Source of the DNA: Kribbella soli
Lineage (GTDB): Bacteria; Actinomycetota; Actinomycetes; Propionibacteriales; Kribbellaceae
Assembly: GCF_004331345.1 (NCBI RefSeq)
Contig: NZ_SJJZ01000001.1
Span: 2,542,001-2,606,000 of the forward strand
Reading direction: 5' to 3'
Length of the DNA stretch: 64,000 nt
Shown: piece after piece, positions 41,947 through 50,211 of the stretch
Position numbering within the stretch: the stretch's first letter is position 1
Layout: the number at the start of each line of letters is the position of its first letter
Program-made: the position numbers and the translations under genes
Notes under the pieces: generated by a model
The model's database searches: none
Seen by the model: only the letters and a program-made list of their open reading frames with translations
What the model was told of the DNA's origin: nothing

Positions 41947-43878
41947 CTAGTTCTTGGGGTCGTGGAGGTTGGGGCGTTGGGTGGGGGTTTTGATTTGGAC
42001 TTCGATGGTGGGGATTTGGGTGGGGGCGGTGAGTTTGCCGGAGGAGACGGGGATGTTGAGTTGGCTGCCGGCCAGGTCGATGTCGATGGAGGCGTCGGTG
42101 GTGTTGGGGGACGTCCACTCGGTGTCGGACAGGGTGATCGCCAGTCCGACGATGCGGCCCTTGGGGATGATCTGGTCCTGGGCGCGGAGGGGGACGGTGA
42201 CGGTGGTCCACTGGCCGGGCTTCAGCGGGGTCGGCTTCGAGAGCGACTTGCTGTGGGCGGCGTCGATCCAGCCGCGGCTGACGATGCCGTGATCGCTCTG
42301 GGTGGTGACCTTGTCGACGGTGTAGTAGCAGCTGTCGTCGTAGTCGGTGCTCGAGCCTTCACAGGTGCTTTCGTCGGTACGGCGTAGGCCGGAGTACCGC
42401 GTCGCCTCGCCGTACTCGATGAGTCGCGCGGTCACCGGTGTCGTCGACGAGTCGGACTTCAGCCGGAGTGTGACCGACGGCGTGCCGCTGATCCGCAGCG
42501 GTGCGGTGAGCGGTGCGGACAGGAACATCTGCCGGCCCGCGATCACCTCCGACGGGTCCGCGACGATGTCGTCCTCGGTCAGGTCGGGATCGTCCGTGAC
42601 CATCACCGAACCCTTGCCCGCGGCACCTAGTTTGCCGGCCGCGAGCGGCACCGACATCGGACGGTTCACGGCCGGCCAGGTCCGGTAGTCGCGCCACACG
42701 TCGGGAGTCGTCTCGACCGAGACCATCGGCTCCTTCATGACGCCGTTCTGCACGCCCTGCAGCCAGTAGTCGAACCACTTGTGCAGTTCGTCCACCCACT
42801 CGTCGCGCCGGAACTCGAACGGATCCACATGGTCCTCGAGACCCAGCCACAGCTTCCGCGGCACGTTGTTTCGCGACAGCGCCGACCACCACTGCGAGAA
42901 GTTGTTGGTCTGCACGTTGTAGTCGCTGAGCCCGTGCGTCATGAAGACCGAGGCCTTCACCTTCGACGCGTTCTTCGTGTAGTCGCGCTCGGCCCAGAAC
43001 GATGTGTAGTCGCCGGTGTCGTCATCGTCGTTGTCGCCGAGCCGGCCGCGGACCTCGTCGCAGGCCGCGCTGTCGTGGCCGACGTACCCGGCCAGCCAGG
43101 GCATGTAGTCGTCCGAGTACGGTACGCCGCCGGACCGGGTGTAGTCGTACCACGACGAGATCGCCGAGATCGGCACGATCGTCTTCAGGCCCTTCACCCC
43201 GGTCGCCGCGACACCGTTGGCCAGCGTCCCGTCGTACGACTTGCCGATCATCCCGACCGCGCCGGTCGTCCAGGACGCCAGCACCTGCTGCCCGTCGGCG
43301 GTGTGCGCGGTGTTGCGGCCGTTCAGCCAGTCGATCACGTCGACGACGGACTGGATCTCGTCCCGGCCGCCGACGTCACCGCAGCCGGTGGAGCGGCCGG
43401 TGCCGACGATGTCCACGCCGACCATCGCGTAGCCGCGGGGGACGAAGTAGTTGTCGTAGAACAACGGCATCTTCCGGATCACGCCGTCGCCGTCGTACGT
43501 CTTCTTCTCGCTCTCGTTGCCGCGTCCGCAGCAGGTGTAGTACGGCGAAGCGTCCATGATGACCGGGATCTTCGTGCCGGTGAGGGCGGTCTCGCTCGGC
43601 CGGACGATGTCGACCGCGATCACGTCGTCCTGGCCGTCGCCGTCGGTGTCCATCGTGGTGTCGACGTATACCGACTCACGGATCGCGTTCGCGTAGTCGT
43701 AGACCGGCTGGGTGCTCTTGGTGCGCGCGTCGACGTGCTGCGGCACACTGGGAGCTGCCGGGGCCGGCGTACCGGGCCCGTCCGGGATCTGAGCAGCCAT
43801 GGCCGGACCGGTGACAGTCGTCAGGCTGAGCACGGCGGACGAGACCAGGATCGTCACCCTGGCGCGGACGGTCCTCAT
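41947..43878 (-). CDS. Secreted Xaa-Pro dipeptidyl-peptidase (CocE/NonD, S15 family)
   Basis: 643 residues. Sec signal (VRARVTILVSSAVLSLTTVTGPAMA), then an alpha/beta-hydrolase domain and a C-terminal jelly roll. Nucleophile Ser in MIGKSYDGTLANG, Asp in HGLSDYNVQ and His in LGLEDHVDP form the triad. A DTDGDGQDDVIAVD segment near residue 75 resembles a calcium loop common in this subgroup. The final domain (MFLSAPLTAPLRISGTPSVTLRL to DIDLAG) is the X-Pro dipeptidyl-peptidase C-terminal fold. Probably releases Xaa-Pro dipeptides outside the cell. Confidence 0.9.
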   Translation of the reverse strand: MRTVRARVTILVSSAVLSLTTVTGPAMAAQIPDGPGTPAPAAPSVPQHVDARTKSTQPVYDYANAIRESVYVDTTMDTDGDGQDDVIAVDIVRPSETALTGTKIPVIMDASPYYTCCGRGNESEKKTYDGDGVIRKMPLFYDNYFVPRGYAMVGVDIVGTGRSTGCGDVGGRDEIQSVVDVIDWLNGRNTAHTADGQQVLASWTTGAVGMIGKSYDGTLANGVAATGVKGLKTIVPISAISSWYDYTRSGGVPYSDDYMPWLAGYVGHDSAACDEVRGRLGDNDDDDTGDYTSFWAERDYTKNASKVKASVFMTHGLSDYNVQTNNFSQWWSALSRNNVPRKLWLGLEDHVDPFEFRRDEWVDELHKWFDYWLQGVQNGVMKEPMVSVETTPDVWRDYRTWPAVNRPMSVPLAAGKLGAAGKGSVMVTDDPDLTEDDIVADPSEVIAGRQMFLSAPLTAPLRISGTPSVTLRLKSDSSTTPVTARLIEYGEATRYSGLRRTDESTCEGSSTDYDDSCYYTVDKVTTQSDHGIVSRGWIDAAHSKSLSKPTPLKPGQWTTVTVPLRAQDQIIPKGRIVGLAITLSDTEWTSPNTTDASIDIDLAGSQLNIPVSSGKLTAPTQIPTIEVQIKTPTQRPNLHDPKN

Positions 43879-44023
43879 GGCTGGGAAGGCTAGTCACTCC
43901 CGCGCCGCAACGCCAGGTTCTGACCGGATTGGCAGCGACCTGCCCGATACTCAGCGTGAGAACGGCTGGGTTCGGTAGGGTGACCGCCACCGCCCCCGGG
44001 GGGACGCACGAAAGGGTAGGCCA

Positions 44024-45037
44024 GTGAATCTACGAGCACCGGTGACATTGCTGGACGTGGCGCAGCGTGCGGGTGTGTCGGTCGCGACCGCCTCCCGTGT
44101 GCTGAACGGCGGGGACCGGGTTCCCCGTCCAGAGCTGCAGGAAAGGGTCAAGGCCGCCGCCGTCGAGCTCGGCTACACGCCGAACGCGCAGGCGCAGGCG
44201 TTGGCCAAGTCGTCGACGAACGTGGTCGGAATCCTGGTGCACGACATCGAGGACCCGTACTTCGCCGCGATCGCGAACGGCGTGATGCGCGCCGCGGACG
44301 AGCGCAACCTGCTGGTGATGATGGCCAGTACGTTCCGTGACTCGGACCGCGAGATCGCCTACCTGTCTTCGTTGCGCGCGCAACGAGCTCGGGCCGCGGT
44401 GATGATCGGCAGCCGGCGGACCGACAGCGAGAGCTTGGCGCGGACGGCGACCGAGGTGGAGACCTTCCTCAACTCCGGCGCGGGTCTCGCCCTGGTCAGT
44501 CAGTCCGGGATGCCGGCGCATACCGTTGAACCGGACAACCGTTCGGGGTCGGCGGACCTGGCCCGCGAACTCGTCGGGCTCGGGTGGCGCAAATTCGCCG
44601 TACTCGGTGGGCCGGAAAGTCTTGCGACCGCACGGGACCGGCGCGCCGGGTTCGTCGCGGGCCTGGCCGAGGCGGGGCTGCAGCCGGTGGCGGTCGAGTC
44701 CGGTGACTTCACGCGCGACGGTGGGTACGCCGCCGCGGAGCAGCTGCTCGACCGCAAGGCCGATGTGGACTGCATGTTCGCGGTGAACGACGTGATGGCG
44801 GTCGGTGCGATGTCGGCGTTGCGGGCGCGTGGTGTCGACGTACCGGGTCAGCTCGGTGTCGCCGGGTTCGACGACATCGCGACGCTGCGGGACGTGTGGC
44901 CGGGGCTGACGACCGTACGACTGCCGCTCGAGCAGATGGGCCGCCGCGCGCTGGAGCTCGCCATCGAGGGCGGCGACGCGACGACCGAGACGTTCAAGGC
45001 GGAAGTAGTACTGCGGGAGAGCACTGCCCGCGGCTGA
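44024..45037 (+). CDS. LacI family transcriptional regulator
   Basis: 337 residues. The N-terminal HTH and hinge (VTLLDVAQRAGVSVATASRVLNGGDRVPRPELQERVKAAAVELGYTPNAQAQAL split over about residues 7-60) precede a periplasmic-binding-fold effector domain (NVVGILVHDIEDPYFAAIANGVM; GVAGFDDIATLRDVWPGLTTVRLPLEQMG). GTG start with AAAGGG upstream. No sugar genes are next to it, so its regulon is elsewhere. The LacI-type sites at 19260 could be among its targets, but nothing shows it. Confidence 0.93.
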   Translation: MNLRAPVTLLDVAQRAGVSVATASRVLNGGDRVPRPELQERVKAAAVELGYTPNAQAQALAKSSTNVVGILVHDIEDPYFAAIANGVMRAADERNLLVMMASTFRDSDREIAYLSSLRAQRARAAVMIGSRRTDSESLARTATEVETFLNSGAGLALVSQSGMPAHTVEPDNRSGSADLARELVGLGWRKFAVLGGPESLATARDRRAGFVAGLAEAGLQPVAVESGDFTRDGGYAAAEQLLDRKADVDCMFAVNDVMAVGAMSALRARGVDVPGQLGVAGFDDIATLRDVWPGLTTVRLPLEQMGRRALELAIEGGDATTETFKAEVVLRESTARG

Positions 45038-45051
45038 AATATGCTCGCCTG

Positions 45052-45954
45052 GTGACCGTCTCCGAGATCTTCGACCCGTCGGCCTGGAAGCAGGTGGACG
45101 GCTTCGAGCTGGCCGACATCACGTACCACCGCGCGGTTGACGCCGGTGTGGTGCGGATCGCCTTCAACCGGCCCGAGGTGCGCAACGCGTTCCGGCCGCA
45201 GACCGTCGACGAGCTGTACCGCGTGCTGGACCACGCCCGGATGTCCACCGACGTCGGCTGTGTGCTGCTCACCGGCAACGGCCCGTCGCCGAAGGACGGC
45301 GGCTGGGCGTTCTGCTCGGGCGGCGACCAGCGGATCCGCGGCAAGGACGGTTACAAGTACGCCGAGGGTACGACGGCCGACTCGATCGACCCGGCACGCG
45401 CGGGCCGGCTGCACATCCTCGAAGTACAACGGCTGATCCGCTTCATGTCGAAGGTCGTGATCTGTGTCGTTCCCGGCTGGGCCGCGGGTGGCGGGCACAG
45501 TCTGCACGTGGTCGCGGACCTCACGCTGGCGTCCGCGGAGCACGCGCGGTTCAAGCAGACGGATGCGGACGTGGCGTCGTTCGACGGCGGGTTCGGGTCG
45601 GCGTACCTGGCCCGGCAGGTCGGGCAGAAGTTCGCCCGCGAGATCTTCTTCCTCGGTGACGAGTACTCCGCCGAGGACGCGTACCGGATGGGCATGGTCA
45701 ACAAGGTCGTTCCGCACGCCGAGCTCGAGGCGGTGGCGCTGGAGTGGGGCAAGAAGATCTGCGCGAAGTCGCCGACCGCGCAGCGGATGCTGAAGTACGC
45801 GTTCAACCTGATCGACGACGGGCTCGTCGGGCAGCAGTTGTTCGCCGGCGAGGCGACCCGCCTCGCCTACGGCACCGACGAGGCCGCCGAAGGTCGCGAC
45901 GCCTTCCTGGAGAAGCGATCGCCGGACTGGTCGCCGTACCCCTACGCGTTCTAA
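45052..45954 (+). CDS. menB: 1,4-dihydroxy-2-naphthoyl-CoA synthase
   Basis: 300-residue crotonase-fold enzyme of menaquinone synthesis; it closes the second ring from o-succinylbenzoyl-CoA. Diagnostic stretches: ITYHRAVDAGVVRIAFNRPEVRNAFRP, FCSGGDQRIRGKDGYKYA, VVPGWAAGGGHSLHVVADLTLAS, ADVASFDGGFGSAYLARQVG and KRSPDWSPYPYAF at the end, as in actinobacterial MenB. The GTG at 45052 gives the usual N-terminus. It follows the LacI gene by 14 bp; other men genes are not in the window. Confidence 0.94.
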   Translation: MTVSEIFDPSAWKQVDGFELADITYHRAVDAGVVRIAFNRPEVRNAFRPQTVDELYRVLDHARMSTDVGCVLLTGNGPSPKDGGWAFCSGGDQRIRGKDGYKYAEGTTADSIDPARAGRLHILEVQRLIRFMSKVVICVVPGWAAGGGHSLHVVADLTLASAEHARFKQTDADVASFDGGFGSAYLARQVGQKFAREIFFLGDEYSAEDAYRMGMVNKVVPHAELEAVALEWGKKICAKSPTAQRMLKYAFNLIDDGLVGQQLFAGEATRLAYGTDEAAEGRDAFLEKRSPDWSPYPYAF

Positions 45955-45987
45955 CACTGTCGGGTGGTTAGTTAGCAGAAAAATATG

Positions 45988-46009
45988 CGCGAACTGATGA
46001 CAGTTCGCG
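45988..46009. promoter_or_regulatory. Hairpin or operator upstream of the tandem propeller genes
   Basis: Perfect 9-bp arms CGCGAACTG and CAGTTCGCG around ATGA, in the leader of the gene at 46034 and 34 bp after the menB stop. An AT-rich stretch (GCAGAAAAATATG) just before it may hold the promoter. It may end menB transcription or bind a regulator. Confidence 0.45.
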
Positions 46010-46033
46010 GTAAACGACTTACCGTCGGGCGTT

Positions 46034-46999
46034 ATGGACAATCTCTCCCGCCGTGGGTTGCTCGCTGGTGCCGGTGCTGTCGTCGTTGCCGGAGCCGTTG
46101 GTGTGCCCGCCTCCGCCAGCCCGTTCACCCTGACTCCGACGCGGCGTTTCGTGCTCGACGGGCCGGGTGGCGAGGTGTTTCGCAGCAAGCCGCTGGCGGA
46201 CGTGACGGTCATGCAGTCGATCGCCTTCGACAGCGCGAACCAGCGGCTCTTCACCGGGCAACTGCGGGCCGGATCGCCTTCTACCAGTGGTGATCTGACG
46301 CTGACGCAGCTCACGCTCGCCGGCGACGTCGTCGGGCACATGTACCTGAGCGGGTTCGGCCACGCGGTCTCGATCGGCGCGGAGACCGTCGGGCGTACGA
46401 CGTACCTGTGGACCGAGACCGACGTGGACACGGTGAACGCGCGCGGCCGGCAGATCGCCCGCTTCCGTTGGCAGGACGGCGCGACGCTGACCAAGGACTC
46501 GCCGGGGCTGCGCAGCTGGAAACCGGTCGCGGACGGCGCCGTGTTCACGCCGTCGGTGGATCAGCAGCACGGCCGGATCGGGATCCGGCACACGCTGACG
46601 GACGGCTTCCACATCAACGTGTACTCGCTGGCCGCGGCGCGCGCCGGGGACTTCTCGCGGGTGCTCGCGTCGTTCAAACAGCCCGCGATGACAGCGGGCA
46701 TCGACTTCCAGGGCTGGGCGCTGTACGGCTCGTACGTCTACCTGTGGGAAGGCGAGGCGTACGCCGGTACGCCCGATCCCGCGGTGGCGACGTCGAGGCT
46801 CTGGACGTACGACATCACCAAGGGCGAGGTCGTCGAGTCCGTGAAGATCGTGGACGGCGCCGACCTGGTCTACCGCGAAGCCGAGGGTGTGGGCGTGTAC
46901 GTCGACCGTCTTGGCTGCCCGCAACTCTGTTTCGGCTTCGCCTCCGGCGTGACGGGTGACCGCCGCGCAAACCTGTTCTATCGCAGCAGATTGGTCTAA
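46034..46999 (+). CDS. Exported TagC/phage P68-like beta-propeller protein, copy 1
   Basis: 321 residues with a twin-arginine signal (NLSRRGLLAGAGAVVVAGAV, ending PASAS). The mature part resembles the beta-propeller domain of phage P68 receptor-binding protein and TagC-type teichoic acid proteins: VMQSIAFDSANQRLFTGQL, GHMYLSGFGHAVSIGAE, TTYLWTETDVDTVN, GIDFQGWALYGSYVYLWEGEAY, RREGEGVGVY-like EAEGVGVY. It probably binds a cell-surface or environmental glycopolymer. Tandem paralogue follows after 4 bp. Function unproven. Confidence 0.8.
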   Translation: MDNLSRRGLLAGAGAVVVAGAVGVPASASPFTLTPTRRFVLDGPGGEVFRSKPLADVTVMQSIAFDSANQRLFTGQLRAGSPSTSGDLTLTQLTLAGDVVGHMYLSGFGHAVSIGAETVGRTTYLWTETDVDTVNARGRQIARFRWQDGATLTKDSPGLRSWKPVADGAVFTPSVDQQHGRIGIRHTLTDGFHINVYSLAAARAGDFSRVLASFKQPAMTAGIDFQGWALYGSYVYLWEGEAYAGTPDPAVATSRLWTYDITKGEVVESVKIVDGADLVYREAEGVGVYVDRLGCPQLCFGFASGVTGDRRANLFYRSRLV

Positions 47000-47003
47000 C
47001 CGT

Positions 47004-47966
47004 ATGGACAACCTGTCCCGTCGTGGGTTGCTGAGCGGTGCCGGCGCATTAGTTGCCGCAGGCACCCTCGGCGTACCCGCGGCCTCCGCCCGGACCCTGT
47101 CCCTCCCGACCACCAAGCGCTTCAAGATGAGCGCGACCACCAACGAGTTCTTCCGCAGCAAGGCGTTGTGGGGACCGACGGTCATGCAGTCGTTCGCCTT
47201 CGACACCCCGAACAACCGCCTCTTCACCGGCCAGTTGCGATCGGGTACGCCGACCAACAGCGGTGACCTCACCCTCAGCCAACTCAACTTCTCCGGCACT
47301 GTGCTCGGTCACATGTACCTGACCGGATTCGGTCATGCGGTCTCGATCGGCGCCGAGGCCGTCGGGAGTACGACGTACATCTGGACCGAGACCGATGTCG
47401 ACACGGCCAACGGGCGCGGGCGGCAGATCGCCCGCTTCCCGTGGCAGGACGGCGCGACGCTGACGTCGAGCTCGGTGACCAAATGGAAGCCGGTCTCCAA
47501 CGGCAGCGTCTTCACACCGGCCGTCGATCAGCGGTACGGGCGACTTGGCGTTCGCTACTCGTTGTCCGGCGGGATGCACATCAACGTGTACTCGTTGGCG
47601 GCGGCACGGGCCGGCGACTTCTCGACCGTGCTCGAGTCCTTCAAGCAGCCTGCCCTGACCTCCGGGATCGACTTCCAGGGCTGGGCGTTGTACGGCGCGT
47701 ACGTGTACTTCTGGGAAGGCGAGGCCTACCCTGGCGAGCCCGACGAGACCCAGGCGACGTCGAAGCTGTGGTGCTACGACATCAACGCCGGCGTACTCGT
47801 CGACTCGTTCCTGACGCTGGCCGGCAAGAGCCTCACCTACCGCGAGCCCGAGGGCATGGCGGTCTACGGCTCCACTGACGCAACGGCCCGCTTGTACTTC
47901 GGCTTTGCATCAGGAGTAGTCGGAGACCGCCGAGCCAACCTCTTCTACCGCAACACCCTCGTCTGA
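47004..47966 (+). CDS. Exported TagC/phage P68-like beta-propeller protein, copy 2
   Basis: 320 residues, twin-arginine signal (NLSRRGLLSGAGALVAAGTL). It is a tandem paralogue of the upstream protein, sharing most of its length (MQSFAFDTPNNRLFTGQL, GHMYLTGFGHAVSIGAEAVG, TYIWTETDVDTANGRGRQIARF, FKQPALTSGIDFQGWALYGAYVYFWEGEAYPG). The start at 47004 gives the same MDNLSRRGLL as the first copy. Only 4 bp separate the genes, so they are co-transcribed. The distinct loops near residue 165-200 may define ligand specificity. Confidence 0.8.
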   Translation: MDNLSRRGLLSGAGALVAAGTLGVPAASARTLSLPTTKRFKMSATTNEFFRSKALWGPTVMQSFAFDTPNNRLFTGQLRSGTPTNSGDLTLSQLNFSGTVLGHMYLTGFGHAVSIGAEAVGSTTYIWTETDVDTANGRGRQIARFPWQDGATLTSSSVTKWKPVSNGSVFTPAVDQRYGRLGVRYSLSGGMHINVYSLAAARAGDFSTVLESFKQPALTSGIDFQGWALYGAYVYFWEGEAYPGEPDETQATSKLWCYDINAGVLVDSFLTLAGKSLTYREPEGMAVYGSTDATARLYFGFASGVVGDRRANLFYRNTLV

Positions 47967-47971
47967 CCTAC

Positions 47972-48613
47972 TTACTGGGCGACGCCGTAGAGGCGATCGC
48001 CGGCGTCGCCCAGGCCGGGGACGATGTAGCCCTTTTCGTTCAGGTGCGAGTCCATGCCGGCGATGACGAGGTTGCACGGTACGTCGAGGTGGGTCAGTTC
48101 GTTCTCGACGCGTTTGACGCCCTCGGGGGCGGCGAGGAGGCAGATCGCGGTGATGTGGTCGGCGCCGCGGTCGACCAGGAACTGGATCGCCGCCGCGAGG
48201 GTGCCGCCGGTGGCGAGCATCGGGTCGAGGACGTAGCACTGGCGTCCGGAAAGGTCCTCCGGAAGGCGTTCGGCGTACGTCGACGCGGTCAGGGTCTCCT
48301 CGTTGCGGACCATGCCGAGGAAGCCGACCTCGGCGGTCGGGAGCAGCCGGGTCATGCCCTCGAGCATGCCGAGACCGGCCCGCAGGATCGGGACGACGAG
48401 CGGCTTCGGCGCGGCGAGCTTCACGCCCTGCGCCTCCGCGACCGGGGTCTGCACGGTGACCGGACCGGTCCGCACGTCCCGGGTCGCCTCGTAGGCGAGC
48501 AGCGTGACGAGCTCGTCGGTCAGCCGCCGGAACGTGGGTGAATCCGTGTGCTCGTCGCGCAGCGCGGTGAGCTTGTGGGCGACGAGCGGGTGGTCCACGA
48601 CGAGGATCTGCAT
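47972..48613 (-). CDS. upp: Uracil phosphoribosyltransferase
   Basis: 213-residue enzyme of pyrimidine salvage (uracil + PRPP to UMP). The N-terminal [35 protein letters not shown], middle [21 protein letters not shown] loop [19 protein letters not shown] and terminal [15 protein letters not shown] are diagnostic. ATG 48613 is the normal start. Convergent with the propeller pair, 6 bp apart. Confidence 0.96.
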   Translation of the reverse strand: MQILVVDHPLVAHKLTALRDEHTDSPTFRRLTDELVTLLAYEATRDVRTGPVTVQTPVAEAQGVKLAAPKPLVVPILRAGLGMLEGMTRLLPTAEVGFLGMVRNEETLTASTYAERLPEDLSGRQCYVLDPMLATGGTLAAAIQFLVDRGADHITAICLLAAPEGVKRVENELTHLDVPCNLVIAGMDSHLNEKGYIVPGLGDAGDRLYGVAQ

Positions 48614-48717
48614 AAGGCCGAACGGTACCGTCGGCGATTCGCGGCGGGAAAGCGCGCTCGCTGTCAGACTTGAAACTGCATTGGATTCTGCCCTGTCGCC
48701 CACCAGGGAGCAGTTCG

Positions 48718-48879
48718 ATGACCGAGAAGACGCCCGAGCAGCTCGACCGGCTGCGGCGCCGTGCCGCCTTTCTGCGCGAGCTCGACGAAGCGCGCGCCCT
48801 GCGCGACCGGATCGCGCCCCGGCGGGCCCGTGTCCGGCAGTTGCGCGAGGCGATGCGCAGAGCGACGTACCATCACTGA
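48718..48879 (+). CDS. Small basic protein upstream of the tadA pair
   Basis: 53 residues ([22 protein letters not shown]...), rich in Arg and Leu and predicted as one long helix. AGGGAG sits 8 bp before the ATG at 48718. It starts 105 bp from the divergent upp start and ends 75 bp before the TadA-associated gene. No family recognised; the size, start signal and helix make a real gene likely. Confidence 0.65.
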   Translation: MTEKTPEQLDRLRRRAAFLRELDEARALRDRIAPRRARVRQLREAMRRATYHH

Positions 48880-48953
48880 CCGTTGACCGGTGTTGGCGGA
48901 TCTGATATCGGCTTGAGATCGCCGGGACGCCGCAGGTCTGCGACGATGATGCG

Positions 48954-49439
48954 GTGTCTGATGCCACGGTTACCGACCTGGACTTCGCGGTCGCTGCGTA
49001 CACCGAGGACGGGAACTGGACCGTCACGCCGCTGGTACTGCGCGGTGAGCCCGATCTGTCCACGCTGGTGTCCGCGCTCCGCCGGTATCCCGGTGAGGCC
49101 GGGGTGCTCGGCCTGGTGTCGGTCGACGAGGACTTCTTCGTCCTGGTCCGGGTGCTCGGCGGCCGTGCCCGGCTGCTGATCTCCGACGTGACCGCCGCGA
49201 CCGAGTGGCCGCTGGCCCGGCAGGTCGTGGACGAGCTCGACATCCCGCTGGCCGATGACGACGACGAGCAGGTGCCGGCCGGCGACCTGACGATCATCGC
49301 CGACCTCGGGATGACCGCGATGGACCTCGGTGCGCTCTGCGACGACGTCGACCTCTACCCGTACGAGATGCTCGAGGAGATCGCCGAGACGCTTGGCTTC
49401 GGCAACCAGTTCCAAGACGCGATCGAAGCCGTTGGCTAG
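48954..49439 (+). CDS. tRNA adenosine deaminase-associated protein
   Basis: 161-residue actinobacterial protein regularly encoded beside tadA. Segments [68 protein letters not shown] and [23 protein letters not shown] match that family. Its role is not known; co-conservation suggests it helps or stabilises TadA. GTG start; overlaps tadA by 8 bp if tadA begins at TTG 49432. Confidence 0.9.
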   Translation: MSDATVTDLDFAVAAYTEDGNWTVTPLVLRGEPDLSTLVSALRRYPGEAGVLGLVSVDEDFFVLVRVLGGRARLLISDVTAATEWPLARQVVDELDIPLADDDDEQVPAGDLTIIADLGMTAMDLGALCDDVDLYPYEMLEEIAETLGFGNQFQDAIEAVG

Positions 49440-49899
49440 CCCGATCCTGCGGCAGGCGTGGTCGCGGTTGATGACGCTGGCTCTCGAGGAGGCCGAGCGG
49501 GCGTTGCCCGACGTACCGATCGGGGCCCTCGTGGTGGACGAGGGCGGGGAGATCATCGGGCGCGGCCACAACGAGCGCGAGGCGACCGGCGATCCGACGG
49601 CGCACGCCGAGGTGCTCGCGATCCGCGACGCGGCCCGGCAGGTCGGTGAGTGGCGGCTGACCGGCTGCACGTTGGTGGTCACGCTGGAGCCGTGCACGAT
49701 GTGCGCGGGGGCGATCGTGCTGTCCCGGCTGGACCGGCTGATCTTCGCGGCGTACGACGAGAAAGCCGGCGCGGTCGGGTCGCTGTGGGACGTCGTCCGG
49801 GACCGGCGGCTCAACCACCGGCCCGAGGTGGTCGGCGGCGTGATGGCCGACGAGGCCGGTGCCCGGCTACGCGATTTCTTCATCGGCCACAGACCTTGA
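49432..49899 (+). CDS. tadA: tRNA-specific adenosine-34 deaminase
   Basis: Zinc deaminase that makes inosine-34 in tRNA-Arg(ACG). Active-site motifs: DPTAHAEVLAIRDA (zinc His and proton-shuttle Glu) and VTLEPCTMCAGAIV (zinc Cys pair). The annotated TTG at 49432 gives 155 residues and couples it to the upstream gene. An in-frame ATG at 49471 (MTLALEEAERALPDVPIGALVV) gives 142 residues and is an equally good start. Followed by tRNA-Ser(CGA) 13 bp downstream. Confidence 0.93.
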   Translation: MASPILRQAWSRLMTLALEEAERALPDVPIGALVVDEGGEIIGRGHNEREATGDPTAHAEVLAIRDAARQVGEWRLTGCTLVVTLEPCTMCAGAIVLSRLDRLIFAAYDEKAGAVGSLWDVVRDRRLNHRPEVVGGVMADEAGARLRDFFIGHRP

Positions 49900-49912
49900 T
49901 ATTGTCCTCGGC

Positions 49913-50000
49913 GGTGGCGTGTCCGAGCGGCCGAAGGAGCGCGCCTCGAAAGCGCGTGACGGGCAACCCCCGTCCGAGGGTTCAAATCCCTCCGCCACCG
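49913..50000 (+). tRNA. tRNA-Ser (anticodon CGA)
   Basis: 88-nt class II tRNA. Acceptor GGTGGCG pairs with CGCCACC (49993-49999) with G as discriminator. Anticodon stem CGCGC/GCGCG encloses loop CTCGAAA with anticodon CGA at 49947-49949. A long variable arm (GACGGGCAACCCCCGTC) and T arm GAGGG-TTCAAAT-CCCTC are intact. CCA follows directly at 50001-50003, so the 3' end appears to be encoded. Confidence 0.97.
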
Positions 50001-50003
50001 CCA
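49987..50003. repeat. Direct repeat copy 1 at the tRNA-Ser 3' end
   Basis: TCCCTCCGCCACCGCCA, the last 14 bases of the tRNA plus CCA. An exact 17-bp copy occurs at 50088-50104. The arrangement resembles an attL/attR pair around an 84-bp insert, or a local duplication of the tRNA 3' end. Confidence 0.8.
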
Positions 50004-50048
50004 TTCGGTCAGATGGTTCCGCACGAAGTGTGGGACCATCTGACCGAA
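50004..50048. repeat. 45-bp palindrome directly after tRNA-Ser
   Basis: Perfect 14-bp outer arms (TTCGGTCAGATGGT and ACCATCTGACCGAA); with two G-U pairs the RNA stem reaches 21 bp around a GAA loop. It starts on the base after the encoded CCA and lies between the two 17-bp repeats. It may aid 3'-end processing or termination, or be the body of an integrated element. Confidence 0.75.
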
Positions 50049-50087
50049 TATCAAGTGCTGTGGGATTTGGGAGGAGCCTGCGACGGT

Positions 50088-50104
50088 TCCCTCCGCCACC
50101 GCCA
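50088..50104. repeat. Direct repeat copy 2 of the tRNA-Ser 3' end
   Basis: Exact 17-bp match to 49987-50003, 101 bp downstream, preceded by GGT so that GGTTCCCTCC mimics a T arm. No tRNA body precedes it, so it is a 3' fragment. Confidence 0.8.
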
Positions 50105-50137
50105 ACCGCCCTCCGGGGCGGCCAGATAGGCCGGAGA

Positions 50138-50167
50138 CCCTGATGCTGTGTGATGCGTCAGGGTTTT
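50138..50167 (+). terminator. Intrinsic terminator downstream of tRNA-Ser
   Basis: Stem CCCTGATGC/GCGTCAGGG (one G-U pair) with loop TGTGTGAT followed by TTTT. It ends 45 bp before the antiporter start, so it separates the tRNA transcript from that gene. Confidence 0.75.
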
Positions 50168-50211
50168 CGTCTCTCTGGACCTGACTCGGGACGCTCGACG
50201 AGAGGGCCCCT

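Noticed and set aside
44024..45037. The LacI gene as dedicated regulator of the 14580-19238 operon
   Set aside because: It is 25 kb away next to menB, with no shared site seen upstream of it. The link is only possible, not supported.
48873..50105. A minus-strand open frame of 410 residues crossing tadA and the tRNA
   Set aside because: It is antisense to TadA, its partner protein and a tRNA, and has no family features. The plus-strand genes explain the region.
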